Source of the DNA: Blattamonas nauphoetae
Lineage: Eukaryota > Preaxostyla > Oxymonadida
Reading direction: 5' to 3'
Length of the DNA stretch: 64,000 nucleotides
NCBI GenBank assembly: GCA_033064195.1
Contig: JARBJD010000357.1
Location: 1 to 64,000 of the forward strand
Shown: positions 11,385 through 22,054 of the stretch, piece by piece
How the letters are laid out: each line of letters begins with the position of its first letter
Numbering within the stretch: position 1 is the stretch's first letter
Translations under genes and position numbers: made by a program
Notes under the pieces: model-generated
Seen by the model: only the letters and a program-made list of their open reading frames with translations
Database searches by the model: none
What the model was told of the DNA's origin: nothing

Positions 11385-11872
11385 TCATAATTGCCGACAA
11401 CGTTCGTTACGGTTGTATATGGTGAGTAGGAACAGATCTGGAGCGTCATGAAGCACTTTTAAGCTTTTGTTCTCACAAAGCTGTTCAGAAGAAGAGGAAG
11501 AATTGAAATTCGGGACATGGAGGAGTTTGATGCATTTGAGAGTGATTTGGCATTTCGAAAAGCGTGTATTTGCTTGGATCGCGAGTGAAAAGGAAATTAT
11601 GGACCCATGCGATCGGATCACTCGAATCTTGCTTTATGTCGAAATATCAAACGGGCATCAAGTGAATTCATCACCGTTTCACTCAATGGCATGTCGCACA
11701 AGTCAATAATATCTTCTGTTGCAAGTTTGTTCTCCCTAAATTTCAAGCCGTTCCAGACCTGATTCAAAAAGAAGGTATCGACGAAATGGACTTTGTTTAC
11801 AATAGAGAAGCAAAGACCCGGGATATAGATTGCATTAGCAATCCAACCATCTCGTCTTCCACGGCCTTCCAC
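11385..11872 (-). pseudogene. Unrecognised gene fragment inside the element
   Basis: Two adjoining minus-strand frames (11872-11618 with VHFVDTFFLNQVWNGLKF, and 11621-11385) read as one protein-like stretch broken near 11620. No motif is recognised. It probably represents captured or decayed host sequence. Confidence 0.3.
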
Positions 11873-12115
11873 TCCCCTCGCCCGCTGATGGCTTCCACTC
11901 TCCTCGCCCGCAAATGGCCTCAGCCCCCCTCGCCCTCAATTGGCCTCAGCTCCCCTCGCTCGAAATTGGCTTCCACTCCCCTCGCCCTCACACGCAATGC
12001 ACTCCCCTCCCCTTCAAACGCAATGCTCTCCCCTCCCCTTCAAACGCAATGCTCTCCCCTCCCCTTCAAACGCAATGCTCTCCCCTCCCCTTCAAACGCA
12101 ATGCCTTCCCATCAA
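11868..12115 (+). repeat. Pyrimidine-rich tandem repeat
   Basis: First come imperfect units of about 26 bp built on cactcccctcgccc (11868-11995). Then about four near-identical 26-bp units containing cttcaaacgcaatgctctcc follow (about 11995-12110). It is a short minisatellite of slippage type inside the transposon. Confidence 0.8.
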
Positions 12116-12258
12116 CTCAAACACTGTTCCATCCAAGCAGTTTCCTCCTCGGAAGGTTCGGATCTCCTCAACCAAATCGTCCCCACTCGCCACCCCATCT
12201 CATGTTTTTTCTACTGGACCTACGCCTAGTCCTGGAAACACGAATTCATGATGATTGA

Positions 12259-13029
12259 ACTGCCAGAAAGGAAGTCACCAACAAAGCTGCTCTCCCTCTC
12301 GCCGATCTGGTGACAGGAGTTGGAAATATTGCAACTTTTGCAGATTGCGAAAAAGAAATCGCACTCCTCCGAGAATATTCACCTAAAGTTGACATACTAC
12401 CAGATCTCAGAATGTTGGAAATCGAAATCAACGGATTCAGAGACATTCCATCCTCACAAGTGGAGGAGGTCAACAATCGTACAACATACTTTGTATAAAC
12501 GTGCGAAGAACATCACCGGACTTATTGTGGAGTTCGAGAGCGGTTCAGACATCACTCCACCACCCGTGTCTTGTTTGGGGTGCTACAGCAGGTGAAGAGG
12601 TATGATTTGGTCGACCAGCGGGTTATGTGGCCGATGGAGGAATCAGCACCGATCATAGCGGAGAACGAGCGCCGGACTCAAGCTGGGGAATGGTCAGAGT
12701 GGGAAACAGCAGAAATCAAGCAAATCACACAAGAAAAAGCAGCAGCGATGGATAATGAGGAGGATAAAGAAGAAGAACAATCTGAAATCCTTGCAGAAGA
12801 CGACATTGAAGGTGAACAATCTGAAGAAGAACCATCGCCTGCTCCGACCAACCACAGAGCACTCGCATCTCGCCGAAACACCTCCAGCCCCACCAAACAC
12901 CCTCCCCAACCTCAGACACTCCCGCAACTCCCTATTTCTCCCCTCTCAACCCCTGTCGCCCTTTCTCCGATCCTCGCATTCGCCACCACTCCTGCACAAC
13001 ACCGCGTCATCAACAAAACTATGACATGA
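12259..13029 (+). CDS. Acidic, helical gene fragment with one intron
   Basis: A frame without a start codon runs from 12259 to ttt at 12492. A GTATAA donor and a gctacag acceptor define a 96-bp intron (12493-12588) that removes an in-frame TAA, and the same frame continues to TGA at 13029. The first part has ADLVTGVGNIATFADCEKEI, the second has KQITQEKAAAM and a long Glu-rich stretch followed by a Pro/Ser/Thr tail. The clean splicing suggests a host gene 3' part captured by the surrounding element. The family is not recognised. Confidence 0.45.
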
Positions 13030-13236
13030 ATCCTCCCTCATATCCGATCGCTGTCATCCCTCACCTCACCTTGTCACACCTGAGATGCGTTTTGAACTTA
13101 TTGTGGCTAGATCAGTTCCTCTGGTCCAACTTTTTCGACAGTTGTGGTTTTAAAGGGGGTAGAGGGACATACAATTTGTTTTGTTGTTAAATCAGAGAAG
13201 AAATGTGTGAAATAGTCGAAAATTATGAACATATTG

Positions 13237-13324
13237 ACAGATCTGTGTGTATCCGACAGATCTGTGCGTATACCAAATTTAGATCTGTGTGTATACAAAA
13301 TCAGATCTGTCTCTATACATACCC
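13237..13324 (-). repeat. Right terminal inverted repeat
   Basis: Inverted partner of 9559-9647, with the same series of AGATCTGTGTGTATAC-like subunits. The 9-bp duplication TATTTCTCC follows at 13325-13333. Confidence 0.8.
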
Positions 13325-13333
13325 TATTTCTCC

Positions 13334-13761
13334 CATTTCATGCAAGTTCTCATTCCACTCTAAACGAAGACAAGTGAAGTGAAACAAAGATAAGATCAAC
13401 CCGTGATGCTCTTCTCGACAAAGAGAGGAAGAGGGTAGACTCTAGGAGGACAGGAATGAGTTCACTGATTGACATGATGAGTGCTGAGAACGAGCCATGG
13501 ACGTCTGCGTTGGGGGAGTATTCGGGAAGGAGAGGGGCAGAGATGGAGGAGAGGGAAGAGGACGTGGACGGGGTGGTTGACAACGATAGTGCAGACAGTC
13601 GCGTTAGCATCCAGCAGACCTTGCATGAGACAGTCGACACAGATCCCGATCTACTCAGCCTCTTCCCTGTCCGTCTTCTCGACTCCTCAACGAAGAGTGG
13701 GAGGAGGATCGACACAGTTGTGATGACTGTCACTCTGACCTGCCACCAGTTGTCTGCGTGA
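13334..13761 (+). pseudogene. 3' part of the gene split by the element
   Basis: Protein-like plus-strand sequence resumes after the insertion. From about 13377 the frame reads TRDALLDKERKRVDSRRTG, then DMMSAENEPWTSALGEYSG and an acidic stretch, ending in TGA near 13761. Orientation and position fit the gene whose upstream part ends at 9558, but no conserved domain links the two halves, so that is an inference. Confidence 0.35.
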
Positions 13762-13769
13762 GAGCGATC

Positions 13770-14530
13770 AGTCTACAAACGAACGACGGTGACGTGGATG
13801 TCAGGTTGAGAGTGTGTGGCTGACACGTCGCACAGAATGATCCGAGCGAAGGATCCCGACGGGAAAGGGTCGAACGGACGACAATGCCCGGTTTCCTCGA
13901 GAAGAGAAACAATGAAGGAACCAAGTGGAGAGAATATAAATCCATTCTGAGATATCACTTCTGCCATTTCAGGAACCTGATCGCGAGAAGATGAGAAGAA
14001 GAAAAAGAATAGAAACATATTGACAGATTGAGTCTATCAGCATGGTGAATATTTGATCTTCCGCCTGTTCCAGCGAATCACTTGCAGTTGATATCGAATC
14101 TGTCACACGTTGGGCAAAGAATGAACGACAGCCACGATTTCCCGCGGTAAGATGGATTGTACAGTCTCAAATGGAGAAAATATCATTTGCGAAAGCCAAT
14201 AAAGAGCATTCGTCTCGTGTGTGATGGTCATTTTAGGGATTTTTTGAGAGAGTTCTTTTGATGATTCGTGGGGAGGCGGTCGCTTGATTCGTTGACACAG
14301 TGATGTGAATTTGCTTCGAATGAATCTGGTGGATCTTCAAGTGAGCAAGTTTCAACACCCTACAGTTGGACATTTGAATCAAATGATGAGGACGACAAAG
14401 ACGAACGTTAAAGCCAACAGTGGTTGAATGAACGGTTTCATTCGGTTGCCAATACACGATAAAAAAGCAAGATTACAATAGAATGATGAAAAACTAACAA
14501 ACACGAAGTTTTTTATCCATTCTGGAAAAA
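13770..14530. other. Degenerate region
   Basis: A minus-strand frame at 14018-13773 contains a protein-like piece (FSPLGSFIVSLLEETGH), probably a remnant. The rest holds nothing I can identify. Confidence 0.4.
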
Positions 14531-14534
14531 GAAT

Positions 14535-14606
14535 TGCCGATCCCAGGACTCGATCCTGGGACTCAGGAGTGAAAGTCACCCAATCTACCAACTACACCAG
14601 TCGATC
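14535..14606 (-). tRNA. tRNA-Glu(UUC)-like gene, atypical stems
   Basis: The minus strand has an A box TGGTGTAGTTGG, an anticodon loop CTTTCAC (anticodon TTC) and a B box GGATCGAGTCC inside a perfect 5-bp T stem (CCAGG/CCTGG). The total is 72 nt and a run of five T follows within a few bases, as expected for Pol III termination. However, the 7-bp acceptor stem and the D stem pair poorly and the anticodon stem is weak. It is either a diverged tRNA-Glu or a pseudo-tRNA. Confidence 0.5.
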
Positions 14607-14649
14607 ATTTTTTCATCAAGAAACTTCAGTACAGATATCATTTTAAAAC

Positions 14650-14736
14650 ACCAACTTTTTTTTGAGTTTTCCAACTTTTTTTGAGATTTCCAACTTTTTT
14701 TCAGATATCCAACTTTTGTTCAGTTTTAGAACTTTA
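14650..14736. repeat. Short AT-rich tandem repeat
   Basis: Four to five imperfect 19-21-bp units of the form ccaactttttttgagttt, lying between the tRNA-like gene and the next remnant. Confidence 0.75.
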
Positions 14737-15069
14737 CTCAAGAAAACCAACTTCAAATTGAGGCAGCAAGAGGATGATCAGGTGATTGATCAAGCCTTGG
14801 CAGGTGTGATCAGACGTAGGGAAGAGTTCGTATAAAAGTTGATCTGGTCTGATTGAGTTTTGGGGAGGTGTGACTTGGCTCAGAATAAGGCAGATCTGTT
14901 CAATGATAGGATCATCAAGAACATTTTTCTCGGATATAAAGTCGACGAGAGAAATTAAGATGGGCGGAATGTCGGAGAACGATTGGAGTGAGTCTGATGT
15001 TGCGCTGAGGAATAATGGCCGACGAGAAGGGGATGTCGTATCGTGGCCTGACTGGGTGTAATTTTTCAT
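14734..15069 (-). pseudogene. Partial member of an oxymonad helical-repeat family
   Basis: A minus-strand frame of about 110 residues includes FSDIPPILISLVDFISEKN, then DPIIEQICLILSQVTPP and LLYELFPTSDH. From memory this resembles a large Blattamonas family of helical-repeat proteins that begins SFNDLP...LVDF, followed by an acidic block and LLYDLVPSS. Only one piece is present and the expected downstream part is missing, so it is a fragment. The recollection of the family cannot be verified here. Confidence 0.45.
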
Positions 15070-15159
15070 TCATGAAGGTTCCGAATGCTGGAAAGAATTG
15101 ATCAAACCATTGTTTTCTCTGTCCCTCGTTCGTTCAGACTTAACGACTTTAAGCCAGTC

Positions 15160-17170
15160 ATGATTGTCGATCCTGTATATCGCTATATTTCTTCACAAGA
15201 ACCCCTTTTCATCGTTCGATCTCTTTCCTATCCCTTCATTTAGTCACAGGACAACTCTCCTCCAACACCTCTCAGAACCGACACGAAAACAGCAGAAGAA
15301 TGGAAACTTGAGGGAAATGAACATTTCAAAAAGGGAGAATACAATGCAGCAGTGACATGTTATTCTGAATCGCTCTCAATCCAACCCAGTGCACCTGTCT
15401 TCGCCAACCGCTCCTTCTGCCACCTCCGACTCGAGAACTTTGGAACCGCCATTTCCGATGCCACAGAAGCAATCAAGCTGGATGATACATACATTAAGGG
15501 GTATTACAGAAGAGCCTCAGCCAACTATGCTCTGAGAAAGTATCCCGAAGCAATCAAGGATTTCAAGGAACAAGTGAGGCTGACCCCAAATAACGCTGAA
15601 GTTCGATCCAAATATGACAGTATCAAAAAGGAATGGAAGAGCATTCAATATCTCCAAGCGATGGAGAGGACGGAAGAAGTAGCATCAGAAATCTTCGCCA
15701 AGGACATCGATTCCTATGTCATCAGTTCCGACTACACAGGCCCACGCTTTACTTTCCCCCTCACTCCAGAAAACTGCCCACTCTCTCTTATTTCGGAAGA
15801 AACCATTAACTATTACCGAACAGGGAAACAACTTCCCCTCCGCACTGCCATTGACATCCTGTTGTCTGTGAAGCAAGTCTTGCATAAAGAACCGAATGTC
15901 GTCACTATGCAGATTCCAGACACTGGCGTGACTGTTGTGGGTGACACTCACGGGCAGTTCAATGATCTGCTCCTGATCTTTGAAAAGAAAGGGTTTCCGG
16001 GCCCCTCAAACAAATTTGTGTTCAACGGCGATTTTGTTGATCGTGGCTCGTATTCTGTTGAAAGTATGAAAGATCACAAGATCAGAATTGTTTCTGCCTG
16101 AAGGGCACTCCCATTATGATTTACTCATCCTCTTAAAGAAATTTTCATTTTCATTGCGTTATTATTGTCTCTCCATTCATTCCTCTTCTTTCCCCTCCTC
16201 CAGTTGTCCTTCTACTCTTCCTCCTTAAACTTCGCTTCCCATCCGACCTGATCCTCCTTCGAGGCAACCACGAGACCCACAACATGAACTCCATGTTTGG
16301 GTTCGAAGGCGAGGTGAAAGCTAAGTACCAAGAGAAGCTGTATCAACTGTTCAAGGAAGTGTTCTGTGACCTTCCTTTGTGTGCTGTCCTGACCGATGAA
16401 AGGACACCCAATGAACTTGGGGCTACTCGGGTGTTTGTGGTGCACGGTGGAATTCCCAGGTGTGTGGACGAGAAGCGATGTTGGATCGAGCCATCATTTC
16501 TTCTTTTTTGTCCTTTCTCACGATTCTCTTCATCCCCAACTCCCTCACTCTCATACTGAATATCTCCTTTCTCTCTGCAGCAAGAAGAATGTCACCATCG
16601 AAGACATCCAGCAGGTACACCGTTATGTTCAGCCACCTTCTGAGGACTGCATCTTCAGCGAGCTGATCTGGAACGATCCACAAGACATGCCTGGTCTGAC
16701 TCCGTCCCAGAGAGGAGTTGGGCATCAATTTGGTGTGGAATTGAAAGCCTTTTTTGGTGAAAGAGAAAAAATATTTGAAGCGATGATATATCTCCATTCT
16801 CTCTCATTTTTTGTCCCATTTTTCCTCTTTCCATTCATCTCCTCCCTTCTCTTCGCTTCCCTCCCCCTCCCCAGGCCCCGACGTCACAGCCTCCTTCCTC
16901 GCCAACAACAATCTCTCCTACATGATCCGATCCCACCAAGTGCAAGACGAAGGCTTTATGTCGCACCACAATCACAAATTATTCACTGTCTTCTCAGCTC
17001 CAAACTATTGTGACTCAATGACGAACAAAGCAGCCATTGCGACTGTGTGGGGAAGAGAGAAGAGGATCGACGGTGAGGACAGACCAGAATTCTACACTTA
17101 TTCGGCATCTCCTCTCGAGCATGTGAAAGCGATGAAATACGCCTCGTCCATGTTCCAGAGGATGATGTGA
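15160..17170 (+). CDS. PPP5C-like: Serine/threonine protein phosphatase 5 (TPR-PP5)
   Basis: Five exons give a 510-residue product, close to PP5 of animals (499): 15160-15174, 15250-16063, 16204-16459, 16581-16732 and 16875-17170. All introns are GT-AG (75-142 bp). The tiny first exon (MIVDP) is the least certain. The N-terminal third is a TPR domain (residues about 18-130, with KLEGNEHFKKGEYNAA) that in the family binds Hsp90 and autoinhibits. The catalytic PPP domain has GDTHGQ (236-241), GDFVDRG (265-271), GNHE (297-300), a conserved FGFEGEVKAKY and HxxGIP, and SAPNYCD near the end. It ends in MM, as many PP5 proteins do. The metal-binding and catalytic residues that I can see are intact, so it should be an active nuclear and cytosolic phosphatase. 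Exon phases were chosen by continuity with the family. Confidence 0.93.
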
Positions 17171-17324
17171 CAACACTTCACGTAGAAATCACTTTGATTG
17201 TATCATTTTGGTTTCTTTTTTCAAAGAACATATGATTACATGTCATGTTGTATAAATTCACATCAGAATATGAAGCAAACGATCCCGTTCGAATGATCGA
17301 GCCACTTCTTTTTTCTTCGATCTT

Positions 17325-19541
17325 ATGCTTCCAACTCAAGCACAATCAATCTTATCAAACACACTTAGCACTGGTTCCACCTCTGAAGAACTTGTGTGAA
17401 TCATCATAGTCTCAATTCAATCGTCACACGAGCATTTTGCGCGTGATACATCTCCGTTCAGTTTCCTATCCTTTTAATGCCCTTCTATCTCATCTCAATC
17501 ATCACCACTCATCTGTCAATTATTATCTTTCAGATGGAGGAATTCAGGAGATGTGAAAGTGAGTTCATGAATAGCGATGAAACTGTCCAATTCAAGATCG
17601 CACTTTCTGTGTTCAACATTCTCACATCAGGTCTGTCACATGCTTTCCTCATGATTGTTGAATTGTTTGCGAACACATTCTTTTGATTTGGATTGTTGAT
17701 TTCTTGTTTGTTGTGATATCTCAGAACCATCAAAAATGAAGGAACGAAGTTCGATTGGGATTCGGAGTGGATTGTTGGAGAGCTTTTCGGAACGCCTGTC
17801 TTCGGATTGTGCAAGCACTCTTTCTGTGTGTCTCTCTTCTTCTCTCCATATGATGATATTCCTTATTCTCTTTTCGATTCTCTTTTTGATTGATTTTATG
17901 ATGGATTGTGTGTATTCAGGGAGTTCTGTCGAGTGGGATTGGCGTGATGGTGACATCGGTGTCGGAAGGACGACCTCGACTTCGGAGTGACTTGATTCCT
18001 TCTCTGCTTGCGCTCTCCTCCGTTTGTTCCTCTCTTTCATCATTTCTTCTCTTTCTCCTTCTTTCTCCCTTTTCATCTCCTTCTTTAACCTGTTCTCGTT
18101 GTTATTTGGTTGATCAGCATGCAGATAGTTCGTTGTCGACACCAGCCACAAACTCACTTGGGTCTGTTCTCTTCTCTCCTCTTCATCATTCTTTCCTCTC
18201 TTTCTCTCTCCTTCTCTCCAACTGTTTTGATTTTTTTCGTTCCAATTTGCTTTGATTTGTGTTTGGAGTCTTCTGTGTGGAGGAAGTCTTTCGTGTGTGG
18301 AAGTGGAGGGAGTGTTGGGTTCGGGAATTGTTGAGACCCTTTGCACTCGAATTGAAAGTGAAGATGAAAGTGAAAAAGAAAGTGGGTCAGTGGACGTTCT
18401 TCCGACACTTGTTGTTTTGGACCAATTGTGCAGTGGCCTTCGCTCTCACATTGACAACGAACAGCATTCGAAATCAATAAACAAGAAGAATGAAGAATGG
18501 AAAGAAGATTCGTTCTCGCTGACTCGTCGTTGTGGATTCGCACTTGCTCGAATTGAGAAGGCAGTTCTGATGCTGGAGAAGCGAGTTGGAGGAAAGATGG
18601 ATTGCGACTCGAAGACACGAACGATCCAGAAAGAAGTTGGAGGAATGATTGTTCGTCATTTCCGATCGTCGATCCAGTCTTGTGAGAAAGAGATTGGATC
18701 GATTGGGATTGACTTGGCTGCTGTTCGAAGGGAGATGGAACAAGAAAGAGAGAAAGCGAAAAGAGAGATGGATGACAAAATGAGACAGATGGAGATGCGA
18801 GAGAAGGAAAGAGAGATGGCATCAAGGAGGGCAGAAGAGGAAAGACAGAGAGAGTTCACAAGAAAGATGAGAGAGATGGAAGAGATGAAGAGGATGAACG
18901 AAAAATGGATTGAGAAAGGACGCCAACAGGAAGAGAAGGAGAATGAGGAAAGGAAGAGAGAAGAAGAAGTGCGACGAAAGAATGTAAAGAAAGGAGCAGC
19001 AGCAATCGAAGTGTTCCAACTAGGCAAGGTCACTCTCGCTGGGAATGTGTTCACACAAACCAAAGGAGGCAATTTCTGTCTTCTCCCGCATTCATTTGGA
19101 GCTGTTGTCGTCCGAATCACTTTCATTATTCGAGCAATCTGTCACACCTATTATTTCGGGTTGATCTCGACCGATCTGACAGAACAAGTTAAGACTGGAC
19201 AGAAAACCTTCATGGAGATGAAAGGCGGAGCTGGATGGAATTGTTATTCGAACTATCGTTTTTCAGAACAGAATGACCAAAGATCACACAGCAAATCAGC
19301 ATGCAAAGCAGGAGCAGTTGGACAGCGAGTGGTGATGGAGGCAGACGGACGAGAAGGAAAGCGAACATTGAAGCTGTCGCAAGATGGAGAGACACAGCCA
19401 GTCTTCTTCTCCAACATTCCTGTTCCCTTCCGATTCGTTGTCCTTCCATACTTCGAAGGGAATTCAGTTGAGATTGTGTCAACTGAAGTGCTTCGGGAGC
19501 CATCGATGGTTGGAGGGAGTGATGAAGTAAAAATGGACTAA
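17325..19541 (+). CDS. Coiled-coil/SPRY-like lineage-specific protein, copy A (intact)
   Basis: Six exons: 17325-17393, 17534-17630, 17725-17825, 17920-18021, 18118-18161 and 18269-19541. They total 1,686 bp and encode 561 residues. Exon borders were fixed by comparing three paralogues in this window, whose exon sizes 69, 97, 101, 102 and 44 match exactly. The N-terminus (MLPTQAQSIL; MEEFRRCESEF) and exons 3-5 form short helices. Residues about 282-377 are a Glu/Arg/Lys-rich coiled coil. Residues about 380-561 form a compact SPRY-like beta domain (SFGAVVVRITFII, GAGWNCYSNYRFS, VGQRVVMEADGREGKRTL, FFSNIPVPFRFVV). I recall the same end domain in many Blattamonas proteins. Function is unknown; a scaffold or ligand-binding role is inference. 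This is the only unbroken copy here. Confidence 0.8.
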
Positions 19542-21490
19542 TCGGAGCTTGTCTTTCTTCTCTCTCTATACCTGTCTGACATGACATGACAGACCTCTTT
19601 TTCGGAAAATCGTTGACATGTCATGACATGGAGGTTTTTGTTTATGGGTCATCGATCTTTTCTCATTTCCTTGAATAAGACGATCATGAGGATACTTTGA
19701 AGTTTAAACGACTCTACTGTGTCTCTAATCCAGTTCGATTGGGCAATGGCTATCATTTGTTCCGTTTTAACGTCTTTCGACTCTATTTCCTGAGAGTCAT
19801 GGGACGATCCTGAGCCTCAGACTGAAAAGGCTAGATTAGTTCCTCCATCATATTCATTCGATTTTCCGTTGTCTGCTAGTGCAGTTGAATGACAATTTCA
19901 AACAATCTCACCCTGGTACCAACGTTCGTTCAGTTCGTCACTTCCGTGTCTCTTCGACTGGATGATAATCGGTCATGTTTACCAATTTCCTGTTCAATCA
20001 ACATTTACATGATCTGTATGATGTTTAAACAACTTTTTTCATTCTTTTCCAGTTGTTTAGCCTGTTATTCCACGTCACAACAAGTCTCGCGAAATTTCCT
20101 AAACCCGACAATGTCAGCAAACAAAGATGTTATCACAGCAAGTTCATCTAGGGATGAGCAACGGACGGACAAAACCACGTTCTCCTCGGACATCGGACAG
20201 AGACCCTGTCCAAGTCGGAAAGAAGTGTTTCTTGTGGCTTAAATAGACGTGATTGACACTCAATTTTTCCTCCAATTCATCCAAGATGTTAATTTTGTTC
20301 AGATTTTGTCTTTCAAAAAAATCAAAAACGAGTATTAGAGAATTCGGACAAATATCCCATAAATTGCCGAATTGTCCTGGCCTGTCCGATCTTGGACATG
20401 AGCTCATTTGGTGAAAAAAAGAGTCGTCTGAATTTCTTCACGAGGCATTTATGATCATTTGGAAACGGACAATCGTGTCCAGTCCTGGACAGGTCCGGAT
20501 CGTCCTCCCCATCGGATGGTGACTTCGACTCACATTTTCTCTCAGAGACCATTACATCGCAATTCGAATTCCCTTGTCCATTCCACACTTCTTTTATCCA
20601 ATTGTCACTCATTGCTGTCTCCATTGAATTTCAAACTTGTGGAGATCTCCACAATTCACACTTTGCCCATCTCCTCACTCTCGATGATGTCACACTGAAT
20701 TGACACATGGAAAATGAACAATATCAGTATTCATTTTTATTATCGTTTCACTCTTCTCTACCTCTTTCTCTTCATTTGTCTGTAATAGATGATAAGATCT
20801 TTCTCCAATCAGAAATGGACATAAATAGAAGAAATCTGGATCACAAACAACATCAGTATGCATCTTTTTTCTTTCTCCACTCATCTTCATCGATTAGTCT
20901 CATTACACGCCTCCTCTTTTCTTCCAAACAAAACGCAGAAGATCAAGGACATCACATTCCCGACACTGTCCACAATTCTGCTTTTCTCATTGTCAGTTCA
21001 TTATCTGAAGGAAAGGTTCACATCTTCAGACTCGACACAATGTCTAATTCACTCACAATCGAGAACCGCCTTGAGATCAAACTGAAGGAGTCTCTGAACA
21101 TCACAGCATATTTTTGAAAAGCGGAGACACGGAACGGATCCTCTTATCATGCACGCGGGACATGTCGTGTTCAGCAGGTCTTATTCATGCGTCAAATTAC
21201 AGAACGAGAGTAATCGGTTCATTCAAAACCAGCTTCCAAGGATTTGGCGGATGATGAACTTCTTCTTGATCAATCTCCGAAACGAACCGTGAAGTGCGAC
21301 TATGTCAACACTCCATTATTCTGTTCGGATTCGCAATCGATGAGGAGCCGACCCCAGAAAAATGCAACAATCAGGACGGATTTCCACGCGTACTCGACTT
21401 AAACAACCATCAATTTCATGCGCAACAGTACCTAGTCTCATCTACCACGCTGAATCTTTGAGGAAAACGAACAAGAATCTGTCACATATA
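19542..21490. other. No confident gene; scattered remnants
   Basis: A minus-strand frame at 20624-20322 (METAMSDNWIKEVWNGQG then a charged stretch) looks protein-like but is isolated. A plus-strand stretch at 20937-21118, after an acceptor-like aaacgcag, has SAFLIVSSLSEGKVHIF and could be a beta-propeller blade remnant. An imperfect inverted repeat of tgacatgacatgaca lies at 19575-19635. Otherwise I see nothing. Confidence 0.45.
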
Positions 21491-21494
21491 GTCG

Positions 21495-22013
21495 GTGGAC
21501 GAAACTCATCATCATGAGTCTCTGACGGGGAAGAACAAAGCCAACCACCATGACGAAAGGACAAACTTCATATTTATCTTCACACACTGCTCGATTTTGG
21601 TATCATTGATGATAATTGATTGCGGATGGATGGGAACATCGGCTGGAAAACTCTCTAACTCCAACGTGACTGTCTCGTCGAGTACGATCATCTCAAATCC
21701 TGAATGTTCCCCATTTATGATTGTCTGTTCTGAGGGGAACGATGACAGTTCGATTTCGATCATTGACGTTGTTCACAGATCGAGTGAACTTCGGACGCTC
21801 CTTCCTCTGACAGCCATTTCGTCACTCAACCATCTCGACTCCTCCCAACCGTCCTGCTCTGAGATGAACTCTGATGTCTCCGTCAGTTGCTCCGGTCTCT
21901 CGATCGACGATGCGTCCCTCGTTCTTGGATCTGGTCGTCTCCTCTCTATCCCGAAAACACCGACCGACCAACCGCACATTTGTCGTCTCCTTCAACAGGC
22001 GCGGGGTATTTGA
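21495..22013 (+). pseudogene. Fragment of beta-helix surface-protein family
   Basis: About 150 residues from about 21570 match, in order, the N-terminal part of the gene at 38.7 kb: SSSTIISNPECSPF against STFVVSWSEVTSC...SPF, a SISIIDVVHRSSE block against SLSIISCDHRSSSE, then LLPLTAISS against LLPLVSG. The rest of the protein (more than 1,000 residues) is absent, and the minisatellite starts about 40 bp downstream. It is a truncated, non-functional copy. Confidence 0.55.
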
Positions 22014-22054
22014 CATCCCTGCTGTCAATGCCTGAAGAATCAATGGAATCGTTC

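Larger units (their letters stand above)
9559..13324. mobile_element. Pack-MULE-like DNA transposon
   Basis: The element begins with gggtaagtatagagacag and ends with its inverted match (outer ends gggtaagtatag and gggtatgtatag). It is flanked on both sides by a perfect 9-bp duplication, TATTTCTCC. A 9-bp target duplication with long terminal inverted repeats is the signature of Mutator-like elements. No transposase is visible inside. Instead there are gene-like fragments on both strands: coiled-coil pieces on the minus strand, an unrecognised minus-strand piece and an intron-bearing acidic frame on the plus strand. Carriage of host-like fragments without a transposase fits a Pack-MULE. The family assignment rests on ends and duplication length, not on protein. 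Confidence 0.75.

Noticed and set aside
19575-19635. Inverted tgacatgacatgaca repeat as a transcription terminator
   Set aside because: The pairing is imperfect and rho-independent hairpins do not apply to a eukaryotic Pol II gene.
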